A stretch of DNA of 64,000 bases from CAWBRT01 sp963696525 (GTDB lineage Bacteria > Acidobacteriota > Terriglobia > Terriglobales > Acidobacteriaceae), in assembly GCA_963696525.1 (NCBI GenBank), contig CAVOKO010000009.1, positions 1,302,001 to 1,366,000 on the forward strand, read 5' to 3'. Positions 28,829-38,238 of this stretch are shown piece after piece. The notes beneath the pieces were generated by a model. That model was given only the letters and a program-made list of their open reading frames with translations, made no database searches and had not been told where the DNA came from. Numbering within the stretch: the first letter of the stretch is position 1; the number at the start of each line of letters is the position of its first letter. The position numbers and the translations under genes were made by a program.

Positions 28829-29571
28829 TCCCGCGAGCGGTTCTGGCGTCCCAAAGCCAGCAGGTAAGCACGTTTGGGCCATCGCCCAAAAAGGGGCCGC
28901 GCCGAACCAGACTTGCTCTGTGAGAGAGGCGACGACAGCGGTTACGGCGGTTATGCCCACTTTGGTGCGATTTCGGTATGCAAATCGCCCGTGTTAAGCC
29001 ACTGGAGCCGCTTTAAGTGAATGGAGCCGTTCCAAATAAAAAATTATAACCGCACGATTTTGCTTGACTGAGCCCAGACACTTTACTAAAGTGGGGTTAA
29101 TTAAATAAAGGCGCGCGTCGTTGCCATCCTCACCCCACATTTTCGACGCGCGCTGTTCTTTTTTCGGGGCATTTTCAGTCAACTCTCGTCTTACGCTCCA
29201 GCCGTTCGACCGAACGCGGCATGTTTCAGCATGCTCCTCATGCGCCCTCATGACTCGGTTGACGCGTGCTGCCGTCTTTACTCTTAAGTAAATCGCCTTT
29301 TCCCGCCTTTCCGACATCCAATTCTGATTAGCTGGCCCCGGCAGGGCTGCGGAAGCTCGGCTCGCCACCGCAGGTCGCCACTTCGGCTCGGGAGCGCAGG
29401 CGGATGGAGCGGCAGGCTGGCAGGATGATCAACGTCGCGTCTCTAGTATTTCGGTATTTCTGGGTATTTCTCGAAAACGGAATTCAACGATGGGTGAACG
29501 GCAGGTGTTGCCGTGCCCTTCGCGATCAATTGAAACGCTGCGCGGTTTGCGCTTGCTGAAAGGAATGTTGC
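28829..29571. other. Gene-free interval before acyl-CoA dehydrogenase
   Basis: About 740 bp. No open frame with a ribosome site or recognisable protein. It holds a strong hairpin at 29111-29153, a locally AT-rich zone (29035-29110), and a short reiterated TATTTC motif at about 29447-29472. A small RNA or lost gene is possible but unsupported. Confidence 0.45.
29111..29164 (+). terminator. Orphan terminator-like hairpin
   Basis: GCGCGCGTCG (29111-29120) pairs perfectly with CGACGCGCGC (29144-29153) around a 23-base loop, and TGTTCTTTTTT follows. It is not next to any annotated gene end on the plus strand; the NUDIX gene ends about 280 bases upstream. It may end a short transcript starting in the AT-rich stretch before it. 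Confidence 0.5.
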
Positions 29572-31356
29572 ATGGCTACTACAGTATCTCCAACCACTCC
29601 GGCCAAAACCCCCGGCGGAATTTTTCTGATCTCCGAGCCTCGCTTGGACGAGGTCTTTACGCCCGAGGATTTTGACGATCAGCACCGGCTTATCGCGCAG
29701 ACCGCGGAAGAATTCGCGGACAAAGAGATCATGCCCGTAGCCGGCAAGCTCGAACAGAAAGACTATGCGCTCTGCCGTGAATTGTTGAAGAAGGCGAGCG
29801 ATCTCGGTCTCACTTCGGTCGATGTCCCGGAGGAGTACGGCGGCTCGGACATGGACAAGGTTTCCTCAGCCATCATTGCCGACCGCACCTCGAAGTCGGC
29901 CAGCTTCAGCGTTACCTGGGGAGCGCACGCCGGCATTGGCACTCTGCCTATCGTCTATTTCGGCACCGAGCAGCAGAAGCGGCAGTATCTGCCCAAGCTG
30001 GCAAGCGGCGAATGGATCGGCGCCTACGCGCTCTCCGAGAGTTCCAGCGGCTCCGACGCCTTGAATTGCCGCACCCGCGCCGTGCTCTCGCCAGACGGCG
30101 GGCATTACCTGCTGAACGGTGAAAAGATGTGGATCACCAACGCCGGTTTCGCCGATCTGTTCATCGTGTTCGCAAAAGTCGACGGCGAGAAGTTCACCGC
30201 GTTCATCATCGAACGCACATTCCCGGGGATCACGCCGGGCGCGGAAGAACACAAGCTAGGCATTCGCGGCTCCAGCACTTGCCCGCTCATCCTCAACGAT
30301 TGCCAAGTGCCGGTCGAGAACGTGCTGGGCGAAGTGGGCCGCGGACACATTATCGCCTTCAATATCCTGAATGTCGGGCGCTTCAAGCTGGGCGCTGCCT
30401 GCGTTGGCGGCGCGCGCGCCAGCCTGCAGAACGCCATCGGATGGGCTAAAGAGCGCAAAGCCTTCCACAAGACGATTGCCGATTTCGGCCTGATCCGCGA
30501 AAAGATCGCGCAGATGGCCGCCCAGATCTACGTTGGCGAGTCGATGATTTACCGGACCGTCGGCATGATGGACAGCGCACTCGGCCAGATCGACAAGCAC
30601 TCGGCGGGCGGCGTCATGGAAATTCGCCGCGCCATCGAGGAATACGCGGTCGAGTGCTCGGTCATCAAGGTCTGGTGCTCGGAGATGCTCGATTTCATCG
30701 TCGATGAAACCATGCAGATCTATGGCGGCTACGGCTTCGTCGAGGAATATCCCGCCGAACGCGCCTATCGCGATTCGCGGGTCAACCGCATCTTCGAAGG
30801 CACCAACGAGATCAACCGCCTCATCATCACCGGCTGGCTGCTGAAACGCGCCATGAACGGACAGCTTCCGCTGCTGCCCGCCATCAAGAAGCTAATGGAC
30901 GAGGTGATGGGCGGCCCCTCGATGGGCGACGAAGCCGCCGGCCCGCTGGCCGCCGAGCGCGCCTTGCTGGCCAACGCCAAGAAGATTTGCCTGTTCGTCG
31001 CCGGCTCCGCCTCGCAGAAATACATGGACAAGATGACCGACCACCAGGAAGTGATGGCCGCCATCGCCGACATGGTCATCGAATGCTACGCCATGGATAG
31101 CGCGCTCGCACGCGCCATGAAGCTTGCCGCCCCGGAAGGCTCGCCCGCGGCAATGACGCGGATCTACTTTTCCGGAGCGATGCCACGCATCGAGGCTGCG
31201 GCCCGAAAGGTCCTAGCCGACGTGGCAGAGGGCGATATGCTGCGGACCGCGATGGCGATCTTGCGGCGGCTGGCAAAACATGAGCCGGCCAATGTTATCG
31301 GCCTGCAGGAACAGGTTGCGACCAGAACTATCGAGGCGGGCAAATACGCGCTGTAA
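29572..31356 (+). CDS. Acyl-CoA dehydrogenase, long-chain (VLCAD-like) type
   Basis: FAD enzyme for the first step of fatty-acid beta-oxidation; 594 aa, longer than the classic 380-aa enzymes. The N- and middle domains contain ALSESSSGSDALNCRTRA and GEKMWITNAGFADLF. The C-terminal helical domain contains QIYGGYGFVEEYPAERAYRD and RIFEGTNEINR (catalytic Glu near residue 410). The last about 180 residues (from LPLLPAIKKLMDEVMGG) form the extra C-terminal domain of the Bacillus FadE/VLCAD class. The ribosome site AAAGGAA precedes the ATG. No etf or thiolase genes are adjacent. Tandem palindromes follow the stop. Confidence 0.96.
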   Translation: MATTVSPTTPAKTPGGIFLISEPRLDEVFTPEDFDDQHRLIAQTAEEFADKEIMPVAGKLEQKDYALCRELLKKASDLGLTSVDVPEEYGGSDMDKVSSAIIADRTSKSASFSVTWGAHAGIGTLPIVYFGTEQQKRQYLPKLASGEWIGAYALSESSSGSDALNCRTRAVLSPDGGHYLLNGEKMWITNAGFADLFIVFAKVDGEKFTAFIIERTFPGITPGAEEHKLGIRGSSTCPLILNDCQVPVENVLGEVGRGHIIAFNILNVGRFKLGAACVGGARASLQNAIGWAKERKAFHKTIADFGLIREKIAQMAAQIYVGESMIYRTVGMMDSALGQIDKHSAGGVMEIRRAIEEYAVECSVIKVWCSEMLDFIVDETMQIYGGYGFVEEYPAERAYRDSRVNRIFEGTNEINRLIITGWLLKRAMNGQLPLLPAIKKLMDEVMGGPSMGDEAAGPLAAERALLANAKKICLFVAGSASQKYMDKMTDHQEVMAAIADMVIECYAMDSALARAMKLAAPEGSPAAMTRIYFSGAMPRIEAAARKVLADVAEGDMLRTAMAILRRLAKHEPANVIGLQEQVATRTIEAGKYAL

Positions 31357-31370
31357 GCGGGGCCCTTTTT

Positions 31371-31460
31371 CACCCCAGCCAACACGAATAGCAGTGTTGG
31401 CCGGGGACCCCGATTGTCACCCCAACCAACGCAAAAAGCAGCGTTGGCCGGGGGACCCCG
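31371..31460. repeat. Two tandem palindromes, family 2
   Basis: Copies at 31371-31412 and 31418-31460 each start CACCCCA and end GGGGACCCCG or GGGGGACCCCG, with inner stems CCAACAC/GTGTTGG and CCAACGC/GCGTTGG. The same outer ends recur, in opposite orientation, at 33188-33227 and 48206-48240. Located just after the acyl-CoA dehydrogenase stop; could also act in mRNA 3'-end protection. Confidence 0.75.
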
Positions 31461-31607
31461 ACTGTGCCCGGCTGCTTGCGGGATGCAATTCAGCTTGTGA
31501 GTTGCTCCATGGGAATACTTTCTGTCACCCGATGCGGGCGGGAATGTTTCTTCATCCAGCAGCTCCCGATGTAGAATTCCGCAAAGAGCCTGTTTAGTGG
31601 AGAGCCT

Positions 31608-31835
31608 GTGAAGAAAGTTACAGCTTTTATTCTCTTTATCCTTCTCGGTCTGGCGCTTTCCGTTCCGACCGTTGTCCATGCCGGCCCGAATTCCTCGCAG
31701 AGCGCGGCGCAGAAGCGCTCGCAGAAGGCTTACAGGAAGAGCATGAAACAACAGAGGAAGACGCAAAAGAAGGCGCAAAAATCGCAGAAAAAAGCGATGA
31801 AGGACTGGAAGAAGACTCACCGGACAGGCCACTGA
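31608..31835 (+). CDS. Small secreted Lys/Gln-rich protein
   Basis: 75 aa from a GTG with GGAG upstream. A signal peptide (KKVTAFILFILLGLALSVP to VVHA) is followed by a 50-residue tail that is almost wholly Lys, Gln, Ser, Ala and Arg (KQQRKTQKKAQKSQKKAMKD), strongly basic and probably helical. Basic small exported proteins of this kind look familiar from Acidobacteria, but I know of no function; nucleic-acid or polyanion binding would fit the charge. It precedes the NHL lipoprotein by about 100 bases. Confidence 0.7.
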   Translation: MKKVTAFILFILLGLALSVPTVVHAGPNSSQSAAQKRSQKAYRKSMKQQRKTQKKAQKSQKKAMKDWKKTHRTGH

Positions 31836-31939
31836 TAAGCCTCGGCGCATCTGTGGGTGATCGGCCCTCGCCGTAGTGTATGCTGGAAGTCTCTGGAACA
31901 GTTTGACGTAACATTAATTACCTCTTCCAGGAGGTTGTC

Positions 31940-33097
31940 ATGGAGTCTTCCAGCCTCTTGCGGATTGTCCGCAGGCTGCCCGTCGTTTTTTCGCCTGTCC
32001 TGCTGGTGGCGACTTTGCTGCTGGCGGGTTGCGGGTCGTCAGGTGGCGTCAGCACGGTGTCGGCCACGGCGGATATGTTGAGCGACCCGCGAGGGATCGC
32101 GGTGGATTCCTCCCGGAATCTCTATATCGCCGACGCCGGCGACCACGCCATCCGCGAAGTTGCCGCTTCCACCGGCCTGCTCACCACGATTGCCGGCACC
32201 CTCAACTCGAATGGATATAGCGGAGATGGCGGCCTTGCCACAAGCGCAAAACTGGATTTTCCGCAGGGCGTGGCCGTGGACTCCTCCGGGAATCTGTATA
32301 TCACTGACACGGGTAACAACGTTATCCGCAAGCTCACGCCTTCCACTAGCAGCAACTGTCCGACCTCAATAACGTGCTTTACGATTGCGACCATTGCGGG
32401 CACCGGCACGTCCGGATATTCCGGAGATAACGGCCCCGCCGCCAGCGCAACCCTGAATGGCCCTCTGTCCCTGACGCTGGACTCCGCCGGAAACCTCTAC
32501 ATCGCCGACACGGGTAACAATGTCATCCGCAAGCTCGTTCTCTCGACTGGCGTGATTACCACCGTGGCGGGCAATGGAACCCAGTGCCAGATCCCCACCA
32601 CCATCACCTCCACCACTTGTGGCGATGGCGGGTTGGCTACGAGCGCCCAGTTGAATACACCCGCGGGCATTGCGGTGGATTCCTCCGGGAACCTCTACAT
32701 TGCCGACCAGTCCGACTTTGTGATCCGCGAGGTTTCGGGCGGGAACATCAGCACCGTGGCCGGAAGCTACGTGTCCGGAGGCGGGTGCCAGACGCTGATC
32801 ACCACCTGCAGTAATGGCGGCTCGGCGACGAGCGCGCAACTGAATAATCCGCAGGCCGTGACGGTGGACTCCTCCGGAAACATTTATATCGCAGATACGG
32901 GCAACAACGTCATCCGCAAGGTCTCCAGCGGTACGATCGCGACGGTAGCCGGCAACGGCACGGCAGGATTCAGCGGTGACGGCCATTCGCCCAGCGACGC
33001 TGAGTTCCTCTCTCCAAATGCGTTGACCTTCGATTCAACAGGAATTTTGTACATCGACGACGCGGGCAATCGGGCTGTGCGCAAGGTCAAATTCTAG
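31940..33097 (+). CDS. NHL-repeat lipoprotein (beta-propeller)
   Basis: 385 aa. ATG preceded by CAGGAGG. Lipobox LLAGC with the modified Cys at residue 31, then about six NHL blades, each carrying a variant of GIAVDSSGNLYIADTGNNVI and an intervening TIAGTGTSGYSGD segment. This predicts a lipid-anchored six-bladed propeller on the cell surface or in the periplasm. NHL propellers bind proteins or ligands; some are peptidyl-alpha-hydroxyglycine lyases, but no catalytic residues stand out. A family 1 palindrome follows within ten bases of the stop. Confidence 0.9.
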   Translation: MESSSLLRIVRRLPVVFSPVLLVATLLLAGCGSSGGVSTVSATADMLSDPRGIAVDSSRNLYIADAGDHAIREVAASTGLLTTIAGTLNSNGYSGDGGLATSAKLDFPQGVAVDSSGNLYITDTGNNVIRKLTPSTSSNCPTSITCFTIATIAGTGTSGYSGDNGPAASATLNGPLSLTLDSAGNLYIADTGNNVIRKLVLSTGVITTVAGNGTQCQIPTTITSTTCGDGGLATSAQLNTPAGIAVDSSGNLYIADQSDFVIREVSGGNISTVAGSYVSGGGCQTLITTCSNGGSATSAQLNNPQAVTVDSSGNIYIADTGNNVIRKVSSGTIATVAGNGTAGFSGDGHSPSDAEFLSPNALTFDSTGILYIDDAGNRAVRKVKF

Positions 33098-33103
33098 AGC
33101 GGA

Positions 33104-33149
33104 GTACCCTCAGGTCAGCGGCGAACCACACGGCGCGGGACCTGGGGCA
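33104..33149. repeat. Palindromic intergenic element, family 1 copy D
   Basis: CTCAGGTC (33109-33117) against GACCTGGGG (33139-33147), ends TACCCTCAGG and CCTGGGGCAT, interior GCGGCGAAC/CGGCGCGG as in copy C. It lies immediately after the NHL lipoprotein stop. Confidence 0.7.
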
Positions 33150-33187
33150 TCGCTTTTCTTGTACCTCAAAACAAAAGCAGATTGTTC

Positions 33188-33227
33188 GGGGTCCCCAATA
33201 AGCACTGCGGGAAGCTTGTTGGGGTGG
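33188..33227. repeat. Family 2 palindrome, single copy
   Basis: Starts CGGGGTCCCC and ends GTTGGGGTG with an inner AAGC/GCTT stem; an inverted relative of the tandem pair at 31.4 kb. It lies in the gap between the NHL gene and gcvPB. Confidence 0.6.
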
Positions 33228-33333
33228 GCTCGCTACGCTCACTCAGATGACACCGTAAATATGATTGCGAACTTATGGGACGCGACCCTGGCAGGCTGCT
33301 GAAAAACATCCTGCTAGGGCCTGCACTCGCGAT

Positions 33334-34845
33334 CTATTCCGCGGCCGTTTTCACCTGCCGGGGTTTCCAGCGCAGCACCGGCTTGCGAGCCGCCGTCACC
33401 TCATCGAGGCGAGAGAGACGGGTTCTATGCGGCGCGTTCAACACCGTTTGCGGCTCTTTCTCGCACTCCTCGGCGATGGCTTTCATGGCGTCGATGAACG
33501 AGTCGAGTTCCTCTTTCGATTCGCTTTCGGTGGGCTCGATCATTAGCGCGCCGTGCACCACCAGCGGGAACGACACCGTATACGGATGGAAGCCGTAGTC
33601 GATGAGGCGCTTGGCAATGTCTCCGGTCTTGACGCCGTATTGCTGTTGCAGTTTGTCGCTGAACACCACTTCGTGCATGCTCGGCGACTTATAAGGCAGG
33701 TCGTAGGTGGATTCCAGCTGCTTGCGGATGTAGTTGGCGTTGAGCACGGCGTCTTCGGTGGTCTGCCGCAGGCCGTCAGGACCGTTGGCCATGATATAGG
33801 CCAGCGCCCGCACCAGCATGCCGAAGTTGCCGTAGAACATGCGCACCCGGCCGATGGCTTGCGGGCGATTGTACCCGAAGCCGAGCGTGCCATCGGCGCG
33901 CTCGACGACTACCGGAACCGGCAGAAAGGGCTCCATGAATTTCTTGCAGGCCACCGGACCGGATCCTGGGCCGCCGCCGCCGTGCGGGGTCGAGAAAGTC
34001 TTGTGCAGGTTTAGGTGCATGATATCAACGCCGAAGTCGCCGGGGCGTGTCTTGGCGACTAGCGCGTTCATGTTGGCGCCGTCCATGTAAAGCAGGCCGC
34101 CTTTGGCGTGCACGATCTCGGCGATTCTGCCGATCTGCTGATCGAAAACGCCAAGCGTGTTCGGATTCGTCAGCATCAGCCCGGCTACGTCCTGGTTCAT
34201 CTGCGCCTGAAGTGCTGAAAGCTCAACCTCGCCCCGCTGGTTGGAGTTGAGGTTCTCGACCTGGTAGCCGACCATGGCTGCGGTCGCCGGATTAGTGCCG
34301 TGCGCGGAATCGGGGATCAGGATTTTCTTGCGCGGATTTCCCCTCGACTCCAGACAAGCGCGCATCAGCAAAATGCCGGTAAGCTCGCCGTGCGCTCCCG
34401 CCGCGGGTTGCAGCGTAATGGCGTCCATGCCGGTAATTTCGATGAGCTGCTCGGAGAGCGCCTTCAGAATCCGCAGCGCGCCTTGCGAGGCTTTCTCCGG
34501 CTGGTAGGGATGCGCGTTGGCCAGTCCGTCAAGCCGCGCCACGAACTCGTTCACCCGCGGGTTGTACTTCATGGTGCAGGAGCCCAGAGGATACATGCCG
34601 TGGTCGACCGCGTAATTCCAGGTGGACATGCGGGTGAAGTGGCGAATCACTTCCACTTCGCTCACCTCCGGAAGATTGCCAAGGTCGCGGCGCGCGGCCT
34701 TGCCGAGCAATTGCTTTTCGTCGACTTCAGGAACGTCGAGCGGCGGCAGCCGATAGGCCTTTTTCCCAGGCGATGACTTCTCGAAGATCAGTCCTTCATT
34801 CTGGCTGATGTGCGTAGTGGCTTTGGTGATCTTGTCGTCTCCCAT
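33334..34845 (-). CDS. gcvPB: Glycine dehydrogenase (decarboxylating) subunit 2
   Basis: PLP-binding half of the split P-protein, 503 aa from the ATG at 34845 (GGGGAGGTG upstream). The PLP lysine lies in HLNLHKTFSTPHGGGGPGSG near residue 283. DSAHGTNPATAAMVGY and GANMNALV are also conserved. With GcvPA it decarboxylates glycine and passes the aminomethyl group to lipoyl-GcvH. Its start overlaps the gcvPA stop (TAATG), so the two are translationally coupled. The C-terminal 20-30 residues are basic and less conserved. Confidence 0.97.
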   Translation of the reverse strand: MGDDKITKATTHISQNEGLIFEKSSPGKKAYRLPPLDVPEVDEKQLLGKAARRDLGNLPEVSEVEVIRHFTRMSTWNYAVDHGMYPLGSCTMKYNPRVNEFVARLDGLANAHPYQPEKASQGALRILKALSEQLIEITGMDAITLQPAAGAHGELTGILLMRACLESRGNPRKKILIPDSAHGTNPATAAMVGYQVENLNSNQRGEVELSALQAQMNQDVAGLMLTNPNTLGVFDQQIGRIAEIVHAKGGLLYMDGANMNALVAKTRPGDFGVDIMHLNLHKTFSTPHGGGGPGSGPVACKKFMEPFLPVPVVVERADGTLGFGYNRPQAIGRVRMFYGNFGMLVRALAYIMANGPDGLRQTTEDAVLNANYIRKQLESTYDLPYKSPSMHEVVFSDKLQQQYGVKTGDIAKRLIDYGFHPYTVSFPLVVHGALMIEPTESESKEELDSFIDAMKAIAEECEKEPQTVLNAPHRTRLSRLDEVTAARKPVLRWKPRQVKTAAE

Positions 34846-36168
34846 TAGCGCACCTCCCCGCTGGCGAAATCGATTTGGGCCCGCGTGTTCAACTCCGTGC
34901 AGCACCAGACGGCGGCATTGCCCAGCTCAGGGTAAAACTTGACCAGCGGAAAGCCGGCAATGATTTTCTGATCGGCCAGCGCGGTGAGAGATCACGTAGG
35001 GGTCCTCTTTCGTCTGGACCACGAATTCGTTGAAACGCGGCGCGCCCTCGAACAGAATCTTGCCGTTCCTGGCAAACTGCTGCCGGGCGTAGGCGGCCTT
35101 GGCCAGGTTTTGTTTGGCCAGTTCCTTGATTCCCTGGCGGCCATAAATGCTCATGAAAATGTTCGCCATGAGCGCGATCAGCGCCTGGTTGGTGCAGATG
35201 TTGGAAGTCGCTTTTTCACGCCGGATGTGCTGCTCGCGAGTGGAAAGGGTCAGCACGAATCCGCGTTTGCCGTTGCGGTCGCGGGTTTCGCCCACAAGCC
35301 GGCCCGGAATCTGGCGCACGAACCGTTCCTTGGTGCCGATGACGCCGGCATAAGGGCCGCCGAAGCCGAGCGGAATGCCGAACGATTGCGCCTCCATGGC
35401 GACGATGTCGGCCTCGACCGGCGGGTTCACCACGCCCAGCGAAAGCGCCTCGGCAATGGAGACCACCAGCAGCGATCCGTTCTTATGCACGATCTCGGCG
35501 AGCTCGGCGACATCTTCGATGGTGCCGAAGAAGTTGGGCGACTGAATGAGCAAGCATGCGGTCTCGGGCGTGAGCGCCTTTTTCAAAGCCGCCAAATCGA
35601 CGCGTCCGTTGTCGCCGAAGCCGACTTCCTGGACCGGCAGGCCCTGGTACCTGGCATAGGTGCGGATCACCTCGCGGTATTCCGGATGCACGCTGCGCGC
35701 CACCAGCGACGAGCCGCGGCCGGTGACGCGCAGCGCCATCATCAGCGCTTCGGCCGAGGCGGTCGAACCGTCGTACATGGAGGCGTTGGCGACTTCCATG
35801 CCGGTCAGCTCGCAGATCATGGTCTGGAACTCGAAGATCGATTGCAGCGTTCCCTGCGCGATTTCCGGCTGATACGGCGTGTAGGCGGTGAAGAACTCGC
35901 CGCGTGAAATCAGCGAGTCGATGACCACCGGCCGGTAATGGTTATAAGCGCCGGCGCCGAGGAACATGGCATAGCCATGGCCAGTCTCCGCTGCCCGGGC
36001 GCGAAACCAGTCGACGATTTCCGCTTCCGACATCTGCCGCGGAATTTTCAGGTCGCGCTGGAGGCGGAATTGCTCCGGGATCGGCGCAAAAAGATCGTCG
36101 ATGGAGCGCGCGCCGACCGCGCGCAGCATCTGTTCGCGATCATCTTGGGAGTTTGGAAGATAGCGCAT
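34845..36168 (-). CDS. gcvPA: Glycine dehydrogenase (decarboxylating) subunit 1, frameshifted near its end
   Basis: N-terminal half of the split P-protein. The start MRYLPNSQDDREQML at 36168 is the family's usual beginning. It contains GAGAYNHYRPVVID, SRGEFFTAYTPYQPEIAQGT and GGPYAGVIG. At about 34990 the frame shifts after KEDPYVIS. Deleting one base in a CTCTC stretch gives VISTALADQKIIAGFPLVKF and a TAA at 34845-34847 that overlaps the gcvPB start. Corrected length 440 aa, normal. Uncorrected, the reading frame stops at 34927. Probably sequence error, since the partner subunit and the overlap are preserved. Confidence 0.93.
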
Positions 36169-36407
36169 TGAGATTTGCCGTCCATCTCGGCGGCTGAGCC
36201 CGGCCGCCAGCACTGGCCCGGCCAGCGCAACCAGCACGCTAGCCAAAAGCCCGATGGCGAGATCGGTCCACCGCCGGAAAGGAATTGGCCATACGCGACC
36301 GGCGCGCCAATTCCGAAATTTTGCGTCCCGCCTCCGGCTGCGCCGGTTTCAGGACAGCCTCACCGAATGCGCATGCGGCATCCGGCCGAAGGAACCGGAT
36401 GAGGGAA

Positions 36408-36791
36408 TCAGTGCTCTTCGGCGACGAACTTTTCGTAATCGGCGCTCGACAGCAGTGCATTCAGCTCGGCGGGGTCCTTAATCGTGATCTTGACCATCCA
36501 GGCGGTGTGCGCGTCCTGGTTGACCTTTTCCGGCGCGGTGGCGAGTTCCTGGTTAATCTCGGTCACGGTACCGCTGACGGGGGCGTAAAGATCGGAGACG
36601 GCCTTTACCGACTCGACCGTGCCAAACGTCTTGCCTTGCTCAATCTCCGTTGCCGGCTTGGGAAGCTCGACGAAGACGATGTCGCCCAGCGAATTCTGGG
36701 CGTGATCGGTGATGCCGATCGTGGCCGTACTGCCATCGACCTTGATCCACTCGTGCTCTTTGGTGTACTTGAAATCGGCTGGGTAAGCCAT
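36408..36791 (-). CDS. gcvH: Glycine cleavage system H protein
   Basis: Lipoyl carrier, 127 aa. The lipoylated Lys63 lies in GTVESVKAVSDLYAPVSG; ALLSSADYEKFVAEEH is a typical C-terminus. ATG at 36791 with CAGGGAGAG upstream. It sits between gcvT (123 bp upstream) and gcvPA (about 240 bp downstream, a gap with one hydrophobic stretch but no convincing gene). Confidence 0.97.
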   Translation of the reverse strand: MAYPADFKYTKEHEWIKVDGSTATIGITDHAQNSLGDIVFVELPKPATEIEQGKTFGTVESVKAVSDLYAPVSGTVTEINQELATAPEKVNQDAHTAWMVKITIKDPAELNALLSSADYEKFVAEEH

Positions 36792-36914
36792 GCCTGCTCT
36801 CTCCCTGAAATGGCGTGTACAACGGGGCGGAAGCCCTCATGCATTTTCCCGGTCAACGCCGGATTGCGCCTCGCCTCTTTCGGAGACCCGGTGCCGCGAT
36901 TTTACCGCGGCTTG

Positions 36915-38068
36915 CTAGGCCTGCTTGCTCCCCGCTTTCGGGCGCTTATAGAACGGTGTTGGAATAACTTTGCACTTCACCTTTTGTCCGCGGATCTCGA
37001 CCGCAACCTCGCTGCCGGGCGCCGACAGAGCAAACGGCACATAGGCCAGCGCCACATTTTTCTTGAGAAATGGCGCGGGCGAACCGCTGGTGACAAACCC
37101 AATCTCGCCGCCCGCCAGATCGAATACTTTATAGCTGTCGCGGGGAATGCCGCGCTCGATCGGCTCCAGTCCGACCAGGATGCGTTTGAGACCCTCCGGC
37201 TCGCTGCTTTTCAAGCGCCGCGCGTCCGGTGAAATCACCTTTTTCCATCTTCAGGAAGCGGTCCAGCCGGGCCTCCCAGGCGGTAATGCTATCGGAGATT
37301 TCGTGCCCGTAGAGCGAAAGCGCGCCTTCCAGCCGCAGCGTGTTGCGCGCCCCGAGTCCGCAGGCCAACAGCTTAAATTCCTTGCCGGCCTCGAGGATCT
37401 CGCTCCACACACGGGCGCTGGTCTCGCCATCGGAAGGAATGTAAATCTCGAAACCGTCTTCGGCGGTGTAGCCGGTGCGCGCAATCAGCACATTGGGAAG
37501 GCCGCACACCATTCCCCAAGTGAACCAGTAAAACTTTACCTGTGAAAGATCCGCGTCGGTCAGCTTCTGCAAAACTTTGACGGCGTTCGGGCCCTGGATG
37601 GCGATCTGAGTGAAATTGTCGCTAAGGTTGTCGACCGTGCAGTCGAAGCCTTTTGCCTGGCGCCGCACCCAATCGTAATCCTTGGCGTTGTTGCCGGCAT
37701 TGATGACCAGCAGAAAATCGTCCTCGCCGAGCCGGTGGACGATGACATCGTCGACGAACGTCCCCTCCGGATACAACAGGGCCGAATATTGTGCTTGCCC
37801 GATCACCAGCCGGAGGCGTCGTTCATGGTCATCTTCTGAATTGCCGGCAAGCGCCCGGACCGGCAACCCGGATGTCGCCCATGTGACTGACATCGAAGAT
37901 GCCGACGCTGTTGCGAACCGCCAGGTGCTCGGCGACCAGTCCGCCGGCTTTGGGATACTCGACCGGCATATCCCAGCCGTTGAACTCGACCATCTTTGCG
38001 CCCATCTGCCGATGCACGGCATTGAGGGCCGTTTTGCGGACGGATGCAACCTCAGAGCTGAGAGCCAT
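36915..38068 (-). CDS. gcvT: Aminomethyltransferase (T protein), three frameshifts
   Basis: Tetrahydrofolate-dependent T protein of glycine cleavage, first gene of the minus-strand gcv cluster. The start MALSSEVASVRKTALNAVHR is at 38068. Three one-base corrections restore the family sequence: an extra A at 37849-37850 (top strand) gives GPGALPAIQKMTMNDAS; an extra G at 37812-37813 gives SRLVIGQAQYSALLYPEG; removal of one C at 37196-37197 gives EKQRAEGLKRILVGLE. The result is exactly 384 codons plus stop. Conserved pieces include NGWDMPVEYP, DVSHMGDIRV and ARTGYTAEDGFEIY. All three sites are short homopolymers, which points to sequencing error. Confidence 0.93.
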
Positions 38069-38112
38069 GAAAAACCTGCATGCGTAAAATTTCTTGAGCT
38101 GTAGAACTTTGT

Positions 38113-38141
38113 ACCTTAACACGCGCTAGGGGACGGGTCAA
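38113..38141 (-). promoter_or_regulatory. Candidate sigma-70 promoter of the gcv cluster
   Basis: On the minus strand TTGACC (-35, complement of 38136-38141) and TAAGGT (-10, complement of 38113-38118) are separated by 17 bases, about 45 bases before the gcvT ATG. No glycine riboswitch was recognised. Upstream, CGTGGCGG (38142-38149) pairs with CCGCCACG (38194-38201). Confidence 0.33.
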
Positions 38142-38238
38142 CGTGGCGGTGGGACAGGCTGTGGTGCAGATATGGGCCGCCCGCGACACCCCGCCGCCAC
38201 GCGTATGGGCCGATTGTCCGCAAGGCCGCTTGGCGGTG

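Noticed and set aside
31371..31460. CRISPR-like tandem repeats
   Set aside because: Only two units, each a palindrome with variable centre, no spacers and no cas genes.
36169..36407. Small membrane-protein gene between gcvH and gcvPA
   Set aside because: There is a hydrophobic stretch (DLAIGLLASVLVALAGPVL) in frame with gcvPA, but no start codon or ribosome site could be found.
38069..38238. Glycine riboswitch before gcvT
   Set aside because: No tandem GGAGAG-type aptamer pattern; only a simple hairpin and a possible promoter.
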